From the NCBI GenBank assembly GCA_050260935.1, contig JBLNCU010000059.1:1-30697 (forward strand): 30,697 bases of DNA, read 5' to 3'. Below the pieces are notes generated by a model that was not told where the DNA came from, did no database searches, and saw only the letters and a program-made list of their open reading frames with translations. Positions 24,045-30,697 of the stretch are shown piece by piece. Within the stretch, counting starts at the first letter, position 1. Each line of letters begins with the position of its first letter. This DNA comes from UBA8346 sp050260935 (GTDB lineage: Bacteria > Bacillota > UBA4882 > UBA8346). The position numbers were made by a program, and so were the translations under genes.

Positions 24045-25064
24045 TCATTTGCCGAAAGGGCAAGCCGGATAACGGCAGAGATCGCATTGCAGACACATTC
24101 CACCATGGGCCAGGGAGAAGAGGTCTTCTTTCCGTAAATGTTCTTTTGCTAGCAGCCTGGGAAGAATAATATCCAAGATGGTTGTCCGGCTAAACATGGC
24201 GCAGGCCGGAATACCGATGATCGGAACCTGCCGGTGATAGGCTACCATGCACATGGCTCCGGGCAAAACGGGCAGACCATAGGTTACCAACTCGGTCGCA
24301 ATTTCCCGAATAGCCTGGGGCGTTATATCGTCGGCGTCGACCGCCATCCCGCCCGAGAGCAATATCACTTCAGCTCCCTTTTCCAGCAACTCCCGGATTT
24401 GTTTAGCGATGAAATCCAAATCATCCGGAGCGTAACGGAGGTCGAAAACCTCTCCTCCGTAATAGTTCACCTTTTTCCGGAGCGCTTCTCCAAACCGATC
24501 CTCTATCCGGCCGTAGTAAACTTCGGAGCCCGTTATCACAATACCGGTCTTTAATGGAAATAACGGTTTGATATCTATAACCGGTCCTTTTTTCCGGCAA
24601 ATCTCTTCGACTGTTTGAATCTTTTCCCGGGCGATTACCAACGGGATGATTTTAGCTGCCGCCGCCGGCTGATCTGCTTCGACAAGGGTATTATTATGCA
24701 AGGTTACCAAGGCTATTTCACCAAGCTGATTCAATTCGGATAAGGTTTCCTGTTTTATCTTTAACAGTCCGCGGTAAGCCGGCCTTATATTAGCCTTTCC
24801 CTCCAATGGCTCTAAGACATTTAGCTTGTCTGAAGAGGCGGCAACGGCAATCCTACGGGCGGCTTCGTTTTCATGAACTTGTTCCTCACTAAACGGCAGA
24901 ATATATAAATAATTCTTGCCGATGTTTTTGAGTTCCTCAATATCCGTCGCTTGGACGATATGCCCCTTTTTAAAAGCCGCTCCTTTAAACTTTCCAGGCA
25001 CAATTTTGGTCAGGTCATGAGCCAAAACCATTCCGACTGCGTCTTCCACTTTTACTTTAATCAT
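24045..25064 (-). CDS. MoeA-like molybdopterin-binding protein with cysteine-rich C-terminus
   Basis: This 339-residue protein starts MIKVKVEDAVGMVLAHDLT and contains a MoaB/MoeA-type molybdopterin-binding domain: GIVITGSEVYYGRIEDRFG, a central LLSGGMAVDADD, then VLPGAMCMVAY and IGIPACAMFS. It lacks parts of full-length MoeA. Its last 20 residues hold four cysteines (CLQC, LCRYPAC), which could bind an iron-sulfur cluster or metal. ATG 25064 is preferred over TTG 25124, which overlaps the upstream stop, because it matches the natural domain start and has GAGG and GGCGGG upstream. A role in late Mo-cofactor handling for the hydroxylases is likely; catalysis of Mo insertion is not certain. Confidence 0.85.
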   Translation of the reverse strand: MIKVKVEDAVGMVLAHDLTKIVPGKFKGAAFKKGHIVQATDIEELKNIGKNYLYILPFSEEQVHENEAARRIAVAASSDKLNVLEPLEGKANIRPAYRGLLKIKQETLSELNQLGEIALVTLHNNTLVEADQPAAAAKIIPLVIAREKIQTVEEICRKKGPVIDIKPLFPLKTGIVITGSEVYYGRIEDRFGEALRKKVNYYGGEVFDLRYAPDDLDFIAKQIRELLEKGAEVILLSGGMAVDADDITPQAIREIATELVTYGLPVLPGAMCMVAYHRQVPIIGIPACAMFSRTTILDIILPRLLAKEHLRKEDLFSLAHGGMCLQCDLCRYPACPFGK

Positions 25065-25120
25065 TTTCCCGCCGGCCTCTTTTTTAGATAGTTGAATTAA
25101 ATAATGAGCAGGACCGGTTT

Positions 25121-26449
25121 TCAACTCAAACCGGCCCGTTCAAAAACACGCTTGACACTGCTGTTTGCCTCTTTGATTACCTCTTGTTCGTCAATGGTAA
25201 GCAACCGGCCGTTCTCATAAACAATCGTCCCATCAACCATGGTCATTGTCACATCAGACCCTTTGGCTTGATAAACTAATTGGGCGTAGACATTGGAACC
25301 TTCGAAGGGCGTACAATGAAGTTTCCGGAGATCGATCATAACCAGATCAGCCTTCTTACCTGGTTCCAGAGAGCCGATCTCTGCAGACATACCCATTGCT
25401 TCGGCCCCTCCAAGAGTAGCCATTTCAAATACTTTTCCGGCCGGCATTGCCGTCGGTCCATGAAATGGTTTTTGAATCAAGGCCGCAGTTCGCATTTCGG
25501 TGAATTGATCAAGATTGTTGTTGCAAGGGGCGCCGTCGGCGCCAAGGGATACCTTGATTCCCCCGGCGAGCATCGCCGGGATTTTGGCGATCCCCGAGGC
25601 CAGTTTTAAATTGGAAGAGGGGCAATGGACTACTTTCACCTGGTTTTGTTTGATTATTTCCATTTCCCGATCATTTAGCCATATGCAATGGGCTAGAATC
25701 AAATCCTCGTTCGCCAGTCCCAAATCTTCAAAATAAACTACATTCCGCATATGGCGCTCTTTTTCGATCAAGGCGATTTCACCCTGATTCTCGGAAGCGT
25801 GGGTGTGAATCTTCACCCGGTGCTTCCGGGCTAACACTCCGACCTGTTTCAAAAGATTCTCCGTGCAAGATACCGCAAATCTGGGCGCAAAAGCGTAAGT
25901 TAACCTGCCTCCGCCCTTACCATGCCATTTTTCCAACAAATCGGCGCTCTGTTGCAGGGAGGTGTCGGTCTGCTCCAGTAAACTTTCCGGTACTCCCTCG
26001 CCCCAATCCATCATGCATTTCCCGCTTAAAGCCCGGATTCCGGTTTTTACGATGGCTTCAAAAGCGGCTTCAGTATGGTTGACGGTTTCCATATCAATAA
26101 TGGCGGTTGTTCCGGTCTGAAAAAGCTCACCAATACCCAAAAGGGCTGAGTAATACAAAGATTCCCTGTCATGCGCCCCTTCTAAAGGCCAGATCCTGGC
26201 TTTCAACCAATCTAAGAGTTCCAGATCATCCGCTTGCCCGCGGAAAAGGGCCTGGCAAAGATGGATATGGGACTGGACAAGACCGGGAATAACCACCCGC
26301 CCTTTCCCGTCAATAACCTTATCCGCCGGATATTCTTCTTTCCCTACGTTTTTAATCCGGTCATTTTCAATTAACAGACTGCCTTCTAATACATCTCTTC
26401 GATTATTCATGGTGACCATCAATACATTTTTAATTAAAGTGGTGGCCAT
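25121..26449 (-). CDS. Amidohydrolase, deoxyadenosine/SAH-deaminase-like
   Basis: This 442-residue amidohydrolase of the cytosine/adenosine deaminase group carries HIH at 61-63, HTHASE, AHCIW and GADGAPCNNN. The last motif is characteristic of the MtaD/5'-deoxyadenosine deaminase branch. It most likely deaminates an aminopurine or a purine nucleoside, feeding oxopurines to the hydroxylase, with guanine or adenine as alternatives. It is distinct from SsnA in the same locus. ATG 26449 follows AGGGA with seven-base spacing. It is the first gene of the unit that continues into the MoeA-like and xdhC genes, with the 17-bp box about 87 bases upstream. Confidence 0.85.
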   Translation of the reverse strand: MATTLIKNVLMVTMNNRRDVLEGSLLIENDRIKNVGKEEYPADKVIDGKGRVVIPGLVQSHIHLCQALFRGQADDLELLDWLKARIWPLEGAHDRESLYYSALLGIGELFQTGTTAIIDMETVNHTEAAFEAIVKTGIRALSGKCMMDWGEGVPESLLEQTDTSLQQSADLLEKWHGKGGGRLTYAFAPRFAVSCTENLLKQVGVLARKHRVKIHTHASENQGEIALIEKERHMRNVVYFEDLGLANEDLILAHCIWLNDREMEIIKQNQVKVVHCPSSNLKLASGIAKIPAMLAGGIKVSLGADGAPCNNNLDQFTEMRTAALIQKPFHGPTAMPAGKVFEMATLGGAEAMGMSAEIGSLEPGKKADLVMIDLRKLHCTPFEGSNVYAQLVYQAKGSDVTMTMVDGTIVYENGRLLTIDEQEVIKEANSSVKRVFERAGLS

Positions 26450-26535
26450 GGAATCATCCCTAACCCAATTTTTGACTGACTAAACGATCAAAATTTTACC
26501 TATAATAAAAGGCCTCTTTGAGCAACCAGTTGGGC

Positions 26536-26552
26536 AATCCGGTATATAAATA
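26536..26552. promoter_or_regulatory. 17-bp box, copy 1 (before the amidohydrolase operon)
   Basis: AATCCGGTATATAAATA (plus strand) is identical to the sequence at 28872-28888 upstream of modA. Read on the minus strand its TATATACCGGAT part resembles one half-site of the E. coli ModE operator (TATATAACGAT-like). On the minus strand it is preceded directly by the -10-like TATCTA, so it would cover the transcription start. It lies in the 266-base gap 26450-26715, which otherwise holds only a possible small plus-strand frame. Confidence 0.5.
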
Positions 26553-26614
26553 GATATGCATCACTTTAAGTTTTCAGAAGATAATTCAAATTCATGTCTA
26601 ATAAGGAGAACAAG

Positions 26615-26719
26615 ATGAGGCATGAGATGAAAGGTAGGATTGTTGCGAAGAATTCGATAAGCTGCTTTTTTTCGAGGAAGGGCGAAAATTTCCTTTTGTC
26701 TATAACAATTCTTTTTTAA
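26615..26719 (+). CDS. Possible small protein of 34 residues (only plus-strand candidate)
   Basis: ATG 26615 follows AAGGAG with six-base spacing and opens a 34-codon frame ending in TAA. It begins MRHEMKGRIVAKNS and has a hydrophobic C-terminus (FLLSITILF). Its last bases overlap the modC stop tail to tail. The ribosome binding site is the only strong evidence. It has no recognisable family, and short frames with a chance purine run are common. If real, it would be expressed divergently from the amidohydrolase operon. Confidence 0.2.
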   Translation: MRHEMKGRIVAKNSISCFFSRKGENFLLSITILF

Positions 26720-27366
26720 CTTATATTTTCCTTTAATATTTCCCGCCCTTTTTTAAAAAAAATTAAGCGGTCGCCGAATTTCCTGGCTTCCTCCGGATCA
26801 TGGGTCACTAGTACGAAAGGGATTTTCCAGAGCCGCTGAAGTCTTATCAATTCATCCTGCAATTCTAAACGGGTGTCGCAATCCAGCGCCGATAAAGGTT
26901 CATCTAGTAATAAAACTTTCGGCCCCGCCATTAAAGCTCTGGCTAGGGCGACCCGCTGTTTTTCCCCTCCTGAGAGCTCAAGCGGGAACCGCCTAACCAG
27001 TTTTCCGATTTTTAAAAGAACTAGCAACTCCTGATATAAAGGGCGGGCCAGTTTATAATCGCCTTTTACGCCGTACAAGATATTTTTTTCGATGTTTAAA
27101 TGCGGAAATAAGGCGTAATCTTGGAAAACGTACCCGATACCCCTGTTCTTAGGGGGTATTGACACCTTGGAAGCCGCATCATAAAGTACTTCTCCTTCAA
27201 GAACGATCCGGCCGACATCCGGTTTCATCAACCCGGAGATACAACGCAAAGTGGTGGTTTTGCCGCAACCCGAAGGGCCGAAAAGCACCAAAATTTGATT
27301 GTCCATCGCGAACCGGATGTTCAATGTATAGTCAAATAATCGTTTCCGAAAAGCCACTTCCAGCAT
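26716..27366 (-). CDS. modC: Molybdate ABC transporter ATP-binding protein ModC (short form)
   Basis: This 216-residue ABC ATPase has Walker A GPSGCGKTT at 30-38, a Q-loop in YVFQDYALFPHL, the signature LSGGEKQR, Walker B VLLLDEP with the D-loop SALD, and the switch histidine in VTHDPEEA. It powers molybdate uptake with ModB. It stops right after the ATPase domain and lacks the C-terminal Mop (molybdate-binding) domain of E. coli ModC (352 residues). GAGGGG lies seven bases before ATG, and the ModB stop is three bases away. Confidence 0.9.
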   Translation of the reverse strand: MLEVAFRKRLFDYTLNIRFAMDNQILVLFGPSGCGKTTTLRCISGLMKPDVGRIVLEGEVLYDAASKVSIPPKNRGIGYVFQDYALFPHLNIEKNILYGVKGDYKLARPLYQELLVLLKIGKLVRRFPLELSGGEKQRVALARALMAGPKVLLLDEPLSALDCDTRLELQDELIRLQRLWKIPFVLVTHDPEEARKFGDRLIFFKKGREILKENIS

Positions 27367-27369
27367 TGG

Positions 27370-28047
27370 CTAACCCCTCTTTAGCCTCTTCTTCGACCAA
27401 CGGTTCAGCCAAAAAACCATTCCGAAGGTCAGCAAACTAATGATTAATACATAACCGCCGGCTGTGCTTAAGTCATTGCTCTCCGAGGCAAAATAAATAG
27501 CCATCGGGATTGTTTGTGTTTTGCCGGGAATATTCCCGGCCACCATCACCGTTGCTCCGAATTCACCTAAAGCGCGTGAAAAAGCCAGGACCAGACCGGC
27601 CAGCAACCCAGGCCAGGCCAACGGGAGAGTAATGGTAAGAAAGACTTTCAACTCGTTCTTGCCTAATGTCCGGGCGGCATCCTCCAACCGTCTGTCCACG
27701 CCTTGGAGAGCCGCTTTGGCGCTTTGAAACATCAACGGAAAAGCGACCAAGACAGCCGCCAAAACCGCAGCTACCGGTGTAAAAATGATTTGCCGGTGAA
27801 AAAGAGCATATAAGAGCCGGCCGATCGGTCCCTGCCTGCCGATTAATAACAGCAAACCAAATCCGGTCACCACCGGCGGCAATACCAGAGGAAGCATTAA
27901 GATTGTTTCCAGACTATCCTTGCCCGGAAATTCTCTTCGCGCTAAAAAATAGGCTGCGGCTATCCCGCCGGCGCCGATGAATATCAGAGCGATACCGGCT
28001 ATTTTCAAAGACAGCAGAACCGGTTGCCAATCGAACAATTTTGTCAC
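27370..28047 (-). CDS. modB: Molybdate ABC transporter permease ModB
   Basis: This 225-residue membrane protein has about five to six hydrophobic segments and the permease EAA loop EDAARTLGKNELKVFLTITLPLAWPG, where the ATPase docks. The segment FSRALGEFGATVMVAGNIPGKTQTI is typical of ModB. The start is GTG 28047. The nearest Shine-Dalgarno (AAAGG, over the modA stop) is about 15 bases away, and a small hairpin (28049-28062) lies between them and may bring the two together. Confidence 0.92.
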   Translation of the reverse strand: MTKLFDWQPVLLSLKIAGIALIFIGAGGIAAAYFLARREFPGKDSLETILMLPLVLPPVVTGFGLLLLIGRQGPIGRLLYALFHRQIIFTPVAAVLAAVLVAFPLMFQSAKAALQGVDRRLEDAARTLGKNELKVFLTITLPLAWPGLLAGLVLAFSRALGEFGATVMVAGNIPGKTQTIPMAIYFASESNDLSTAGGYVLIISLLTFGMVFWLNRWSKKRLKRG

Positions 28048-28048
28048 C

Positions 28049-28062
28049 CGTTTCTATAAACG
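28049..28062 (-). other. Small hairpin before the modB start
   Basis: On the minus strand CGTTT-ATAG-AAACG forms a five-base-pair stem with a four-base loop, just before the GTG start of modB. It could reduce the effective distance between AAAGG and GTG or tune modB translation. It is weak and could be chance. Confidence 0.25.
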
Positions 28063-28065
28063 CCT

Positions 28066-28836
28066 TTAGTTAGGGACAATAAATCCATATTTTTGAAAAA
28101 CAGCTCTTCCTTCTGAAGATATTAAGTAGGAGAGTAACCTTTGGGCTTCTTTTCTATGTTTGGTATTGGCTGTAATCGCCACCGGATAAATGATTGGTTG
28201 ATGAAAATCGGACTTGGCAACGGTTACGATCTTAACTGTACTACTAAGTAGGGCATCAGTGCGATAGACTATACCGGCATCCACATTACTGGTTTCTACA
28301 TAGGCCAGTACGGCGCGGGCATTATTTCCAAAAACCGCCTTGTTCTTTATTTCTTCCCAAATTCCGAGGTTTTTCAATAACTGACAGGCGTATTCGCCGG
28401 CCGGAACCGAATCCGGAGCTCCGATTCCAATATACTTGATTTTTTCCGACTTCAAGTCTTCAAAGCCTTTCAACTGTAAAGGCGAGTCTTTGGGGACAAC
28501 CAAAACCAATCGATTTTCTACCAGATTGCGACGGGTTTTTTTGAGTATCAACCCTTTCCTTTCAAAGAAATCCATCTGCTTTTCAGCCGCCGGTATAAAA
28601 AGATCGGCGGGCGCGCCTTGTTCAATCTGGGTTTGAAGGGTTCCGGAAGACCCAAAGCTACAATAAATTTTTATACCGGAATTGTCAGCCTCATAATTTT
28701 GCTGAATCACGGCCAAGGTATCCTTCAAACTGATGGCCGCCGATATGTAAAGCTCGGTTTTTCTACCTCCCGGAAAAGCGGGACTCGGGAGAAGAAAGCT
28801 GAAGATAAATATCAACTTAGTTAGGCGCTTAAACAT
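28066..28836 (-). CDS. modA: Molybdate-binding protein ModA (substrate-binding, exported)
   Basis: This 256-residue protein has an N-terminal signal peptide (MFKRLTKLIFIFSFLLPSPAF) followed by the ModA fold: YISAAISLKDTL, CSFGSSGTLQTQIEQGAPADLF, and Ser/Tyr-rich loops for oxyanion binding. ATG 28836 is preferred over ATG 28926. It follows AGGAGT with nine-base spacing, starts the signal peptide directly, and leaves room for the promoter. There is no lipobox cysteine, so it is not an obvious lipoprotein, unlike most monoderm Bacillota ModA. It is the first gene of modABC. Confidence 0.93.
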   Translation of the reverse strand: MFKRLTKLIFIFSFLLPSPAFPGGRKTELYISAAISLKDTLAVIQQNYEADNSGIKIYCSFGSSGTLQTQIEQGAPADLFIPAAEKQMDFFERKGLILKKTRRNLVENRLVLVVPKDSPLQLKGFEDLKSEKIKYIGIGAPDSVPAGEYACQLLKNLGIWEEIKNKAVFGNNARAVLAYVETSNVDAGIVYRTDALLSSTVKIVTVAKSDFHQPIIYPVAITANTKHRKEAQRLLSYLISSEGRAVFQKYGFIVPN

Positions 28837-28871
28837 AATAAAACGACTCCTGTTTTCGCCAATAATAGAAT

Positions 28872-28888
28872 AATCCGGTATATAAATA
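28872..28888. promoter_or_regulatory. 17-bp box, copy 2 (modA promoter region)
   Basis: This is identical over 17 bases to the box at 26536-26552. On the minus strand it starts at the last base of the candidate -10 of the modA promoter and extends over the expected transcription start, a typical repressor position. Placement in front of molybdate uptake genes and its ModE-like half-site suggest molybdenum-dependent control. Confidence 0.55.
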
Positions 28889-28917
28889 TTGTAATTTAAA
28901 ACACCGGTTAAATACAA
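28888..28917 (-). promoter_or_regulatory. Candidate modA promoter
   Basis: On the minus strand TTGTAT (28917-28912) and TACAAT (28893-28888) are separated by 18 bases. The -10 matches five of six consensus bases and the -35 three or four. The transcript would begin near 28881 and have a leader of about 45 bases before ATG 28836. The long-frame ATG at 28926 lies upstream of this promoter, which supports the shorter ModA start. Confidence 0.5.
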
Positions 28918-29050
28918 GTAAAACATAAAAAATTAACCCATCCGAGTAATTTTTAAATTGTCGGAAAACGGGGATATATTGATTAAAATGAGATTAACTC
29001 AGTAAAGAGGGATTTTCGGGGATAGGATTGATAAATCCGGATTAGCCTTA

Positions 29051-29686
29051 CTAGCTTTCCTTTATTAAAACTGCCCGCACCGGACTGCCGTTTCCTCCTT
29101 TCACCTTTAGGGGCATGGCGATCAACTGGTATTCTCCGGGTTCGATTCCCCGGAGGTTCAGTCCTTCGATAATCGCGATATTCTTCCGGAGCAACGCATA
29201 GTGAGCCCCAAAATCTTGACCATCGAATTTATCAATGGTTAAATAATCAAAACCTAAAGTTTGAATTCCCAGATCTGCTAAATAGATTGCGGCTTCCGGT
29301 GAGAGGTAAGTATAATCGCGGGTAAATTCCGGCCGGCTCAAAAGGGCGGAATTTTTGGTTTTTAAAAGGACCCGGTCGTTCCTTTTAATATCAAATTTCT
29401 GTAAATCGTCGACTTCCACCGCATCTTTTCCCTCAATGGCGAATATTTTGGCCTTACCGATAAAATGTTCCAAAGACAACTCGGGCACTGTGGCTCCGCC
29501 TGCCAGAAAATGCCTGGGGGCGTCAATATGGGTTCCGGCATGGAGGCACGTGGTGATGGCGGAAAGGTTGACGATATCCCCCCGTTCGATGCTAAGAAGC
29601 TCCTTGATCTCAACTGCGGGATCACCGGGGTAAACCAAAAGCTCCGGAGAGAGCTCTAGAGTGAGATCATAAATAATCCGTCCCAT
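29051..29686 (-). CDS. Cyclase-family metal-dependent hydrolase (kynurenine-formamidase-like)
   Basis: This 211-residue protein carries the family metal motif HAGTHIDAPRH at 49-59 and a later GFDYLTIDKFDG segment. The family includes bacterial kynurenine formamidase, isatin hydrolase and antibiotic-associated cyclases, all of which hydrolyse amides or cyclic amides. The substrate here is unknown; an amide or cyclic amide in purine or related N-heterocycle metabolism is a reasonable guess. It lies 23 bases after the dehydrogenase gene. The 124 bases between its stop and the long modA frame hold no clear terminator. Confidence 0.85.
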   Translation of the reverse strand: MGRIIYDLTLELSPELLVYPGDPAVEIKELLSIERGDIVNLSAITTCLHAGTHIDAPRHFLAGGATVPELSLEHFIGKAKIFAIEGKDAVEVDDLQKFDIKRNDRVLLKTKNSALLSRPEFTRDYTYLSPEAAIYLADLGIQTLGFDYLTIDKFDGQDFGAHYALLRKNIAIIEGLNLRGIEPGEYQLIAMPLKVKGGNGSPVRAVLIKES

Positions 29687-29709
29687 TCCCCTATCCCGCC
29701 TTATAAAAA

Positions 29710-30648
29710 TTATTCTAGCATATCTAACAAATTTTGGGTCGAAACCATCACCATTTTTTCCACCGCTTCCCCGGTAAAAGCTCCGATGTGGGGGGTGAGA
29801 ATAAAATTCTCCAGCTTCAGCAGCTTTTCATCCTTGGCTGGCGGCTCACTGGAGAAAACATCCTGAGCCGCTCCGGCGATTTTTTGCTGCGATAGCGCAG
29901 TATAAAGAGCCTCCTCATCCACCAATTCCCCCCGGGATGTATTGATTAAGATGGCAGTCGGTTTAAAAAGCTTTAGGGACTCGCTGTTGATTAAGGACTT
30001 GGTTTCAGCGGTAAGCGGCAGATGGAGTGAGACAATGTCAGCTTCCCGGAAAATATCATTAACATGGTCAACTCTTGTAATTTGGTATTTCGCCAAAAAC
30101 TCCTGATCGTTAAAGTGGGGGTCGTAAATTGAGACGCTCATTTGAAGGCCTCTGGCCCGGAGGGCTACTTCCTTGCCAACTTGCCCGCCCCCTATTAAAC
30201 CCAGTTTTTTAGCGGTCAGTTCGAATCCGATTTGCCGATCCCAGCCGCCATTTTTGACTGTATAGGCCGCTATGCTAATCCGCCTCGCTAGAGTGAAGAT
30301 TAAGCCGATGGTTAATTCGGCCACCGAAATCTTATTGGTTCCGGCGGCGTTTTTTACTTTAATCCCCAGTTCCTTGGCCTTAACTAGATCGATATTATCC
30401 ATACCGGCCCCGTATTTGGAAATAGCCCGCAAATCGCGGCAGTTCTCCAGGACTAAAGATGTTAATGGATCAACTCCCACAATAATTCCGACTACATCCT
30501 TGGCAGCGAAGTTGATAATTTCTTGCGCGGTTAAGGTTCGGCCTAGATTGTTTTCGATAATTTGATAGCCCTTGGCCTCCAGCAACGGATAGGCTTTACT
30601 TTTAAAGTTCCCGAATGATTTGGGGGTGATCAATATTTTAGGCTGCAT
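29710..30648 (-). CDS. D-2-hydroxyacid dehydrogenase (phosphoglycerate dehydrogenase-like)
   Basis: This 312-residue NAD-dependent dehydrogenase has the substrate-domain segment SKYGAGMDNIDL, the nucleotide motif GGGQVG at 153-158, and the catalytic Arg (NTSRGELVDEEAL), Glu (DVFSSEPP) and His (TPHIGAFT). It is the length of short catabolic family members without the ACT domain of serine biosynthesis enzymes. AGGAGG lies seven bases before ATG. Reduction of a 2-keto acid such as glyoxylate or hydroxypyruvate is typical; the substrate cannot be assigned. It is the first complete gene at the right edge. Confidence 0.88.
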   Translation of the reverse strand: MQPKILITPKSFGNFKSKAYPLLEAKGYQIIENNLGRTLTAQEIINFAAKDVVGIIVGVDPLTSLVLENCRDLRAISKYGAGMDNIDLVKAKELGIKVKNAAGTNKISVAELTIGLIFTLARRISIAAYTVKNGGWDRQIGFELTAKKLGLIGGGQVGKEVALRARGLQMSVSIYDPHFNDQEFLAKYQITRVDHVNDIFREADIVSLHLPLTAETKSLINSESLKLFKPTAILINTSRGELVDEEALYTALSQQKIAGAAQDVFSSEPPAKDEKLLKLENFILTPHIGAFTGEAVEKMVMVSTQNLLDMLE

Positions 30649-30697
30649 ATTTTAGCCTCCTGAAAAAATACACAATAGTAGAGATAAGCCAGTAAGC

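Noticed and set aside
28837..29050. Molybdenum-cofactor riboswitch before modA
   Set aside because: I could not find a long conserved multi-stem structure, and the leader after the candidate promoter is only about 45 bases.

Overview
The window looks like a chromosomal segment of an anaerobic, probably fermentative member of the Bacillota (Clostridia-like or a related deep lineage). This rests on strong AGGAGG-type ribosome binding sites, several TTG/GTG starts, roughly balanced base composition by eye, and the SsnA/YgfK/YgfM/YgeY/YgeW set typical of anaerobic purine degraders. The molybdate-binding protein has a signal peptide without a lipobox cysteine, which hints weakly at a diderm envelope. 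All well-supported genes lie on the minus strand, so transcription runs from high to low coordinates. No rRNA, tRNA, CRISPR array or insertion sequence was seen.

Layout in transcription order. (a) 30648-29051: a D-2-hydroxyacid dehydrogenase and a cyclase-family metal hydrolase. (b) 28836-26716: modA-modB-modC, an ABC importer for molybdate. (c) 26449-23228: an amidohydrolase of the deoxyadenosine/SAH deaminase type, a MoeA-like molybdopterin-binding protein with a cysteine-rich tail, and XdhC. (d) 23195-19877: hyuA (broken by a one-base frameshift), ygeW carbamoyltransferase and a TetR regulator. (e) 19864-15292: two fold-type-II PLP enzymes, ygeY and mocA. (f) 15299-10448: a three-subunit purine hydroxylase (Mo, 2Fe-2S, FAD) and ssnA. 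(g) 10390-6299: ygfK, thiS and thiF. (h) 6259-2698: a second three-subunit molybdenum hydroxylase (FAD, 2Fe-2S, Mo). (i) 2535-475: a radical-SAM protein and its DUF4130 partner, a DNA-metabolism pair. (j) 253-1: the start of an unrecognised protein that runs off the left edge.

How the genes fit together. ModABC supplies molybdate; MocA, XdhC and the MoeA-like protein mature the cofactor; the hydroxylases use it. SsnA, HyuA and the third amidohydrolase are candidates for deamination and ring opening. YgfK is a large flavin/iron-sulfur redox protein. YgeY and YgeW are candidates for processing open-chain ureido products and recovering carbamoyl phosphate. The PLP enzymes would finish breakdown of amino-acid-like products. 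This scheme is inferred from families and neighbourhood.

The most notable points are: two molybdenum hydroxylases that differ at the residues that fix purine specificity; a thiS-thiF pair between ygfK and the second hydroxylase; two PLP enzymes where the canonical cluster has diaminopropionate ammonia-lyase (ygeX); no yqeB or yqeC; a frameshift in hyuA; and a 17-bp sequence repeated exactly in front of modA and in front of the amidohydrolase operon, a candidate molybdenum-responsive operator.
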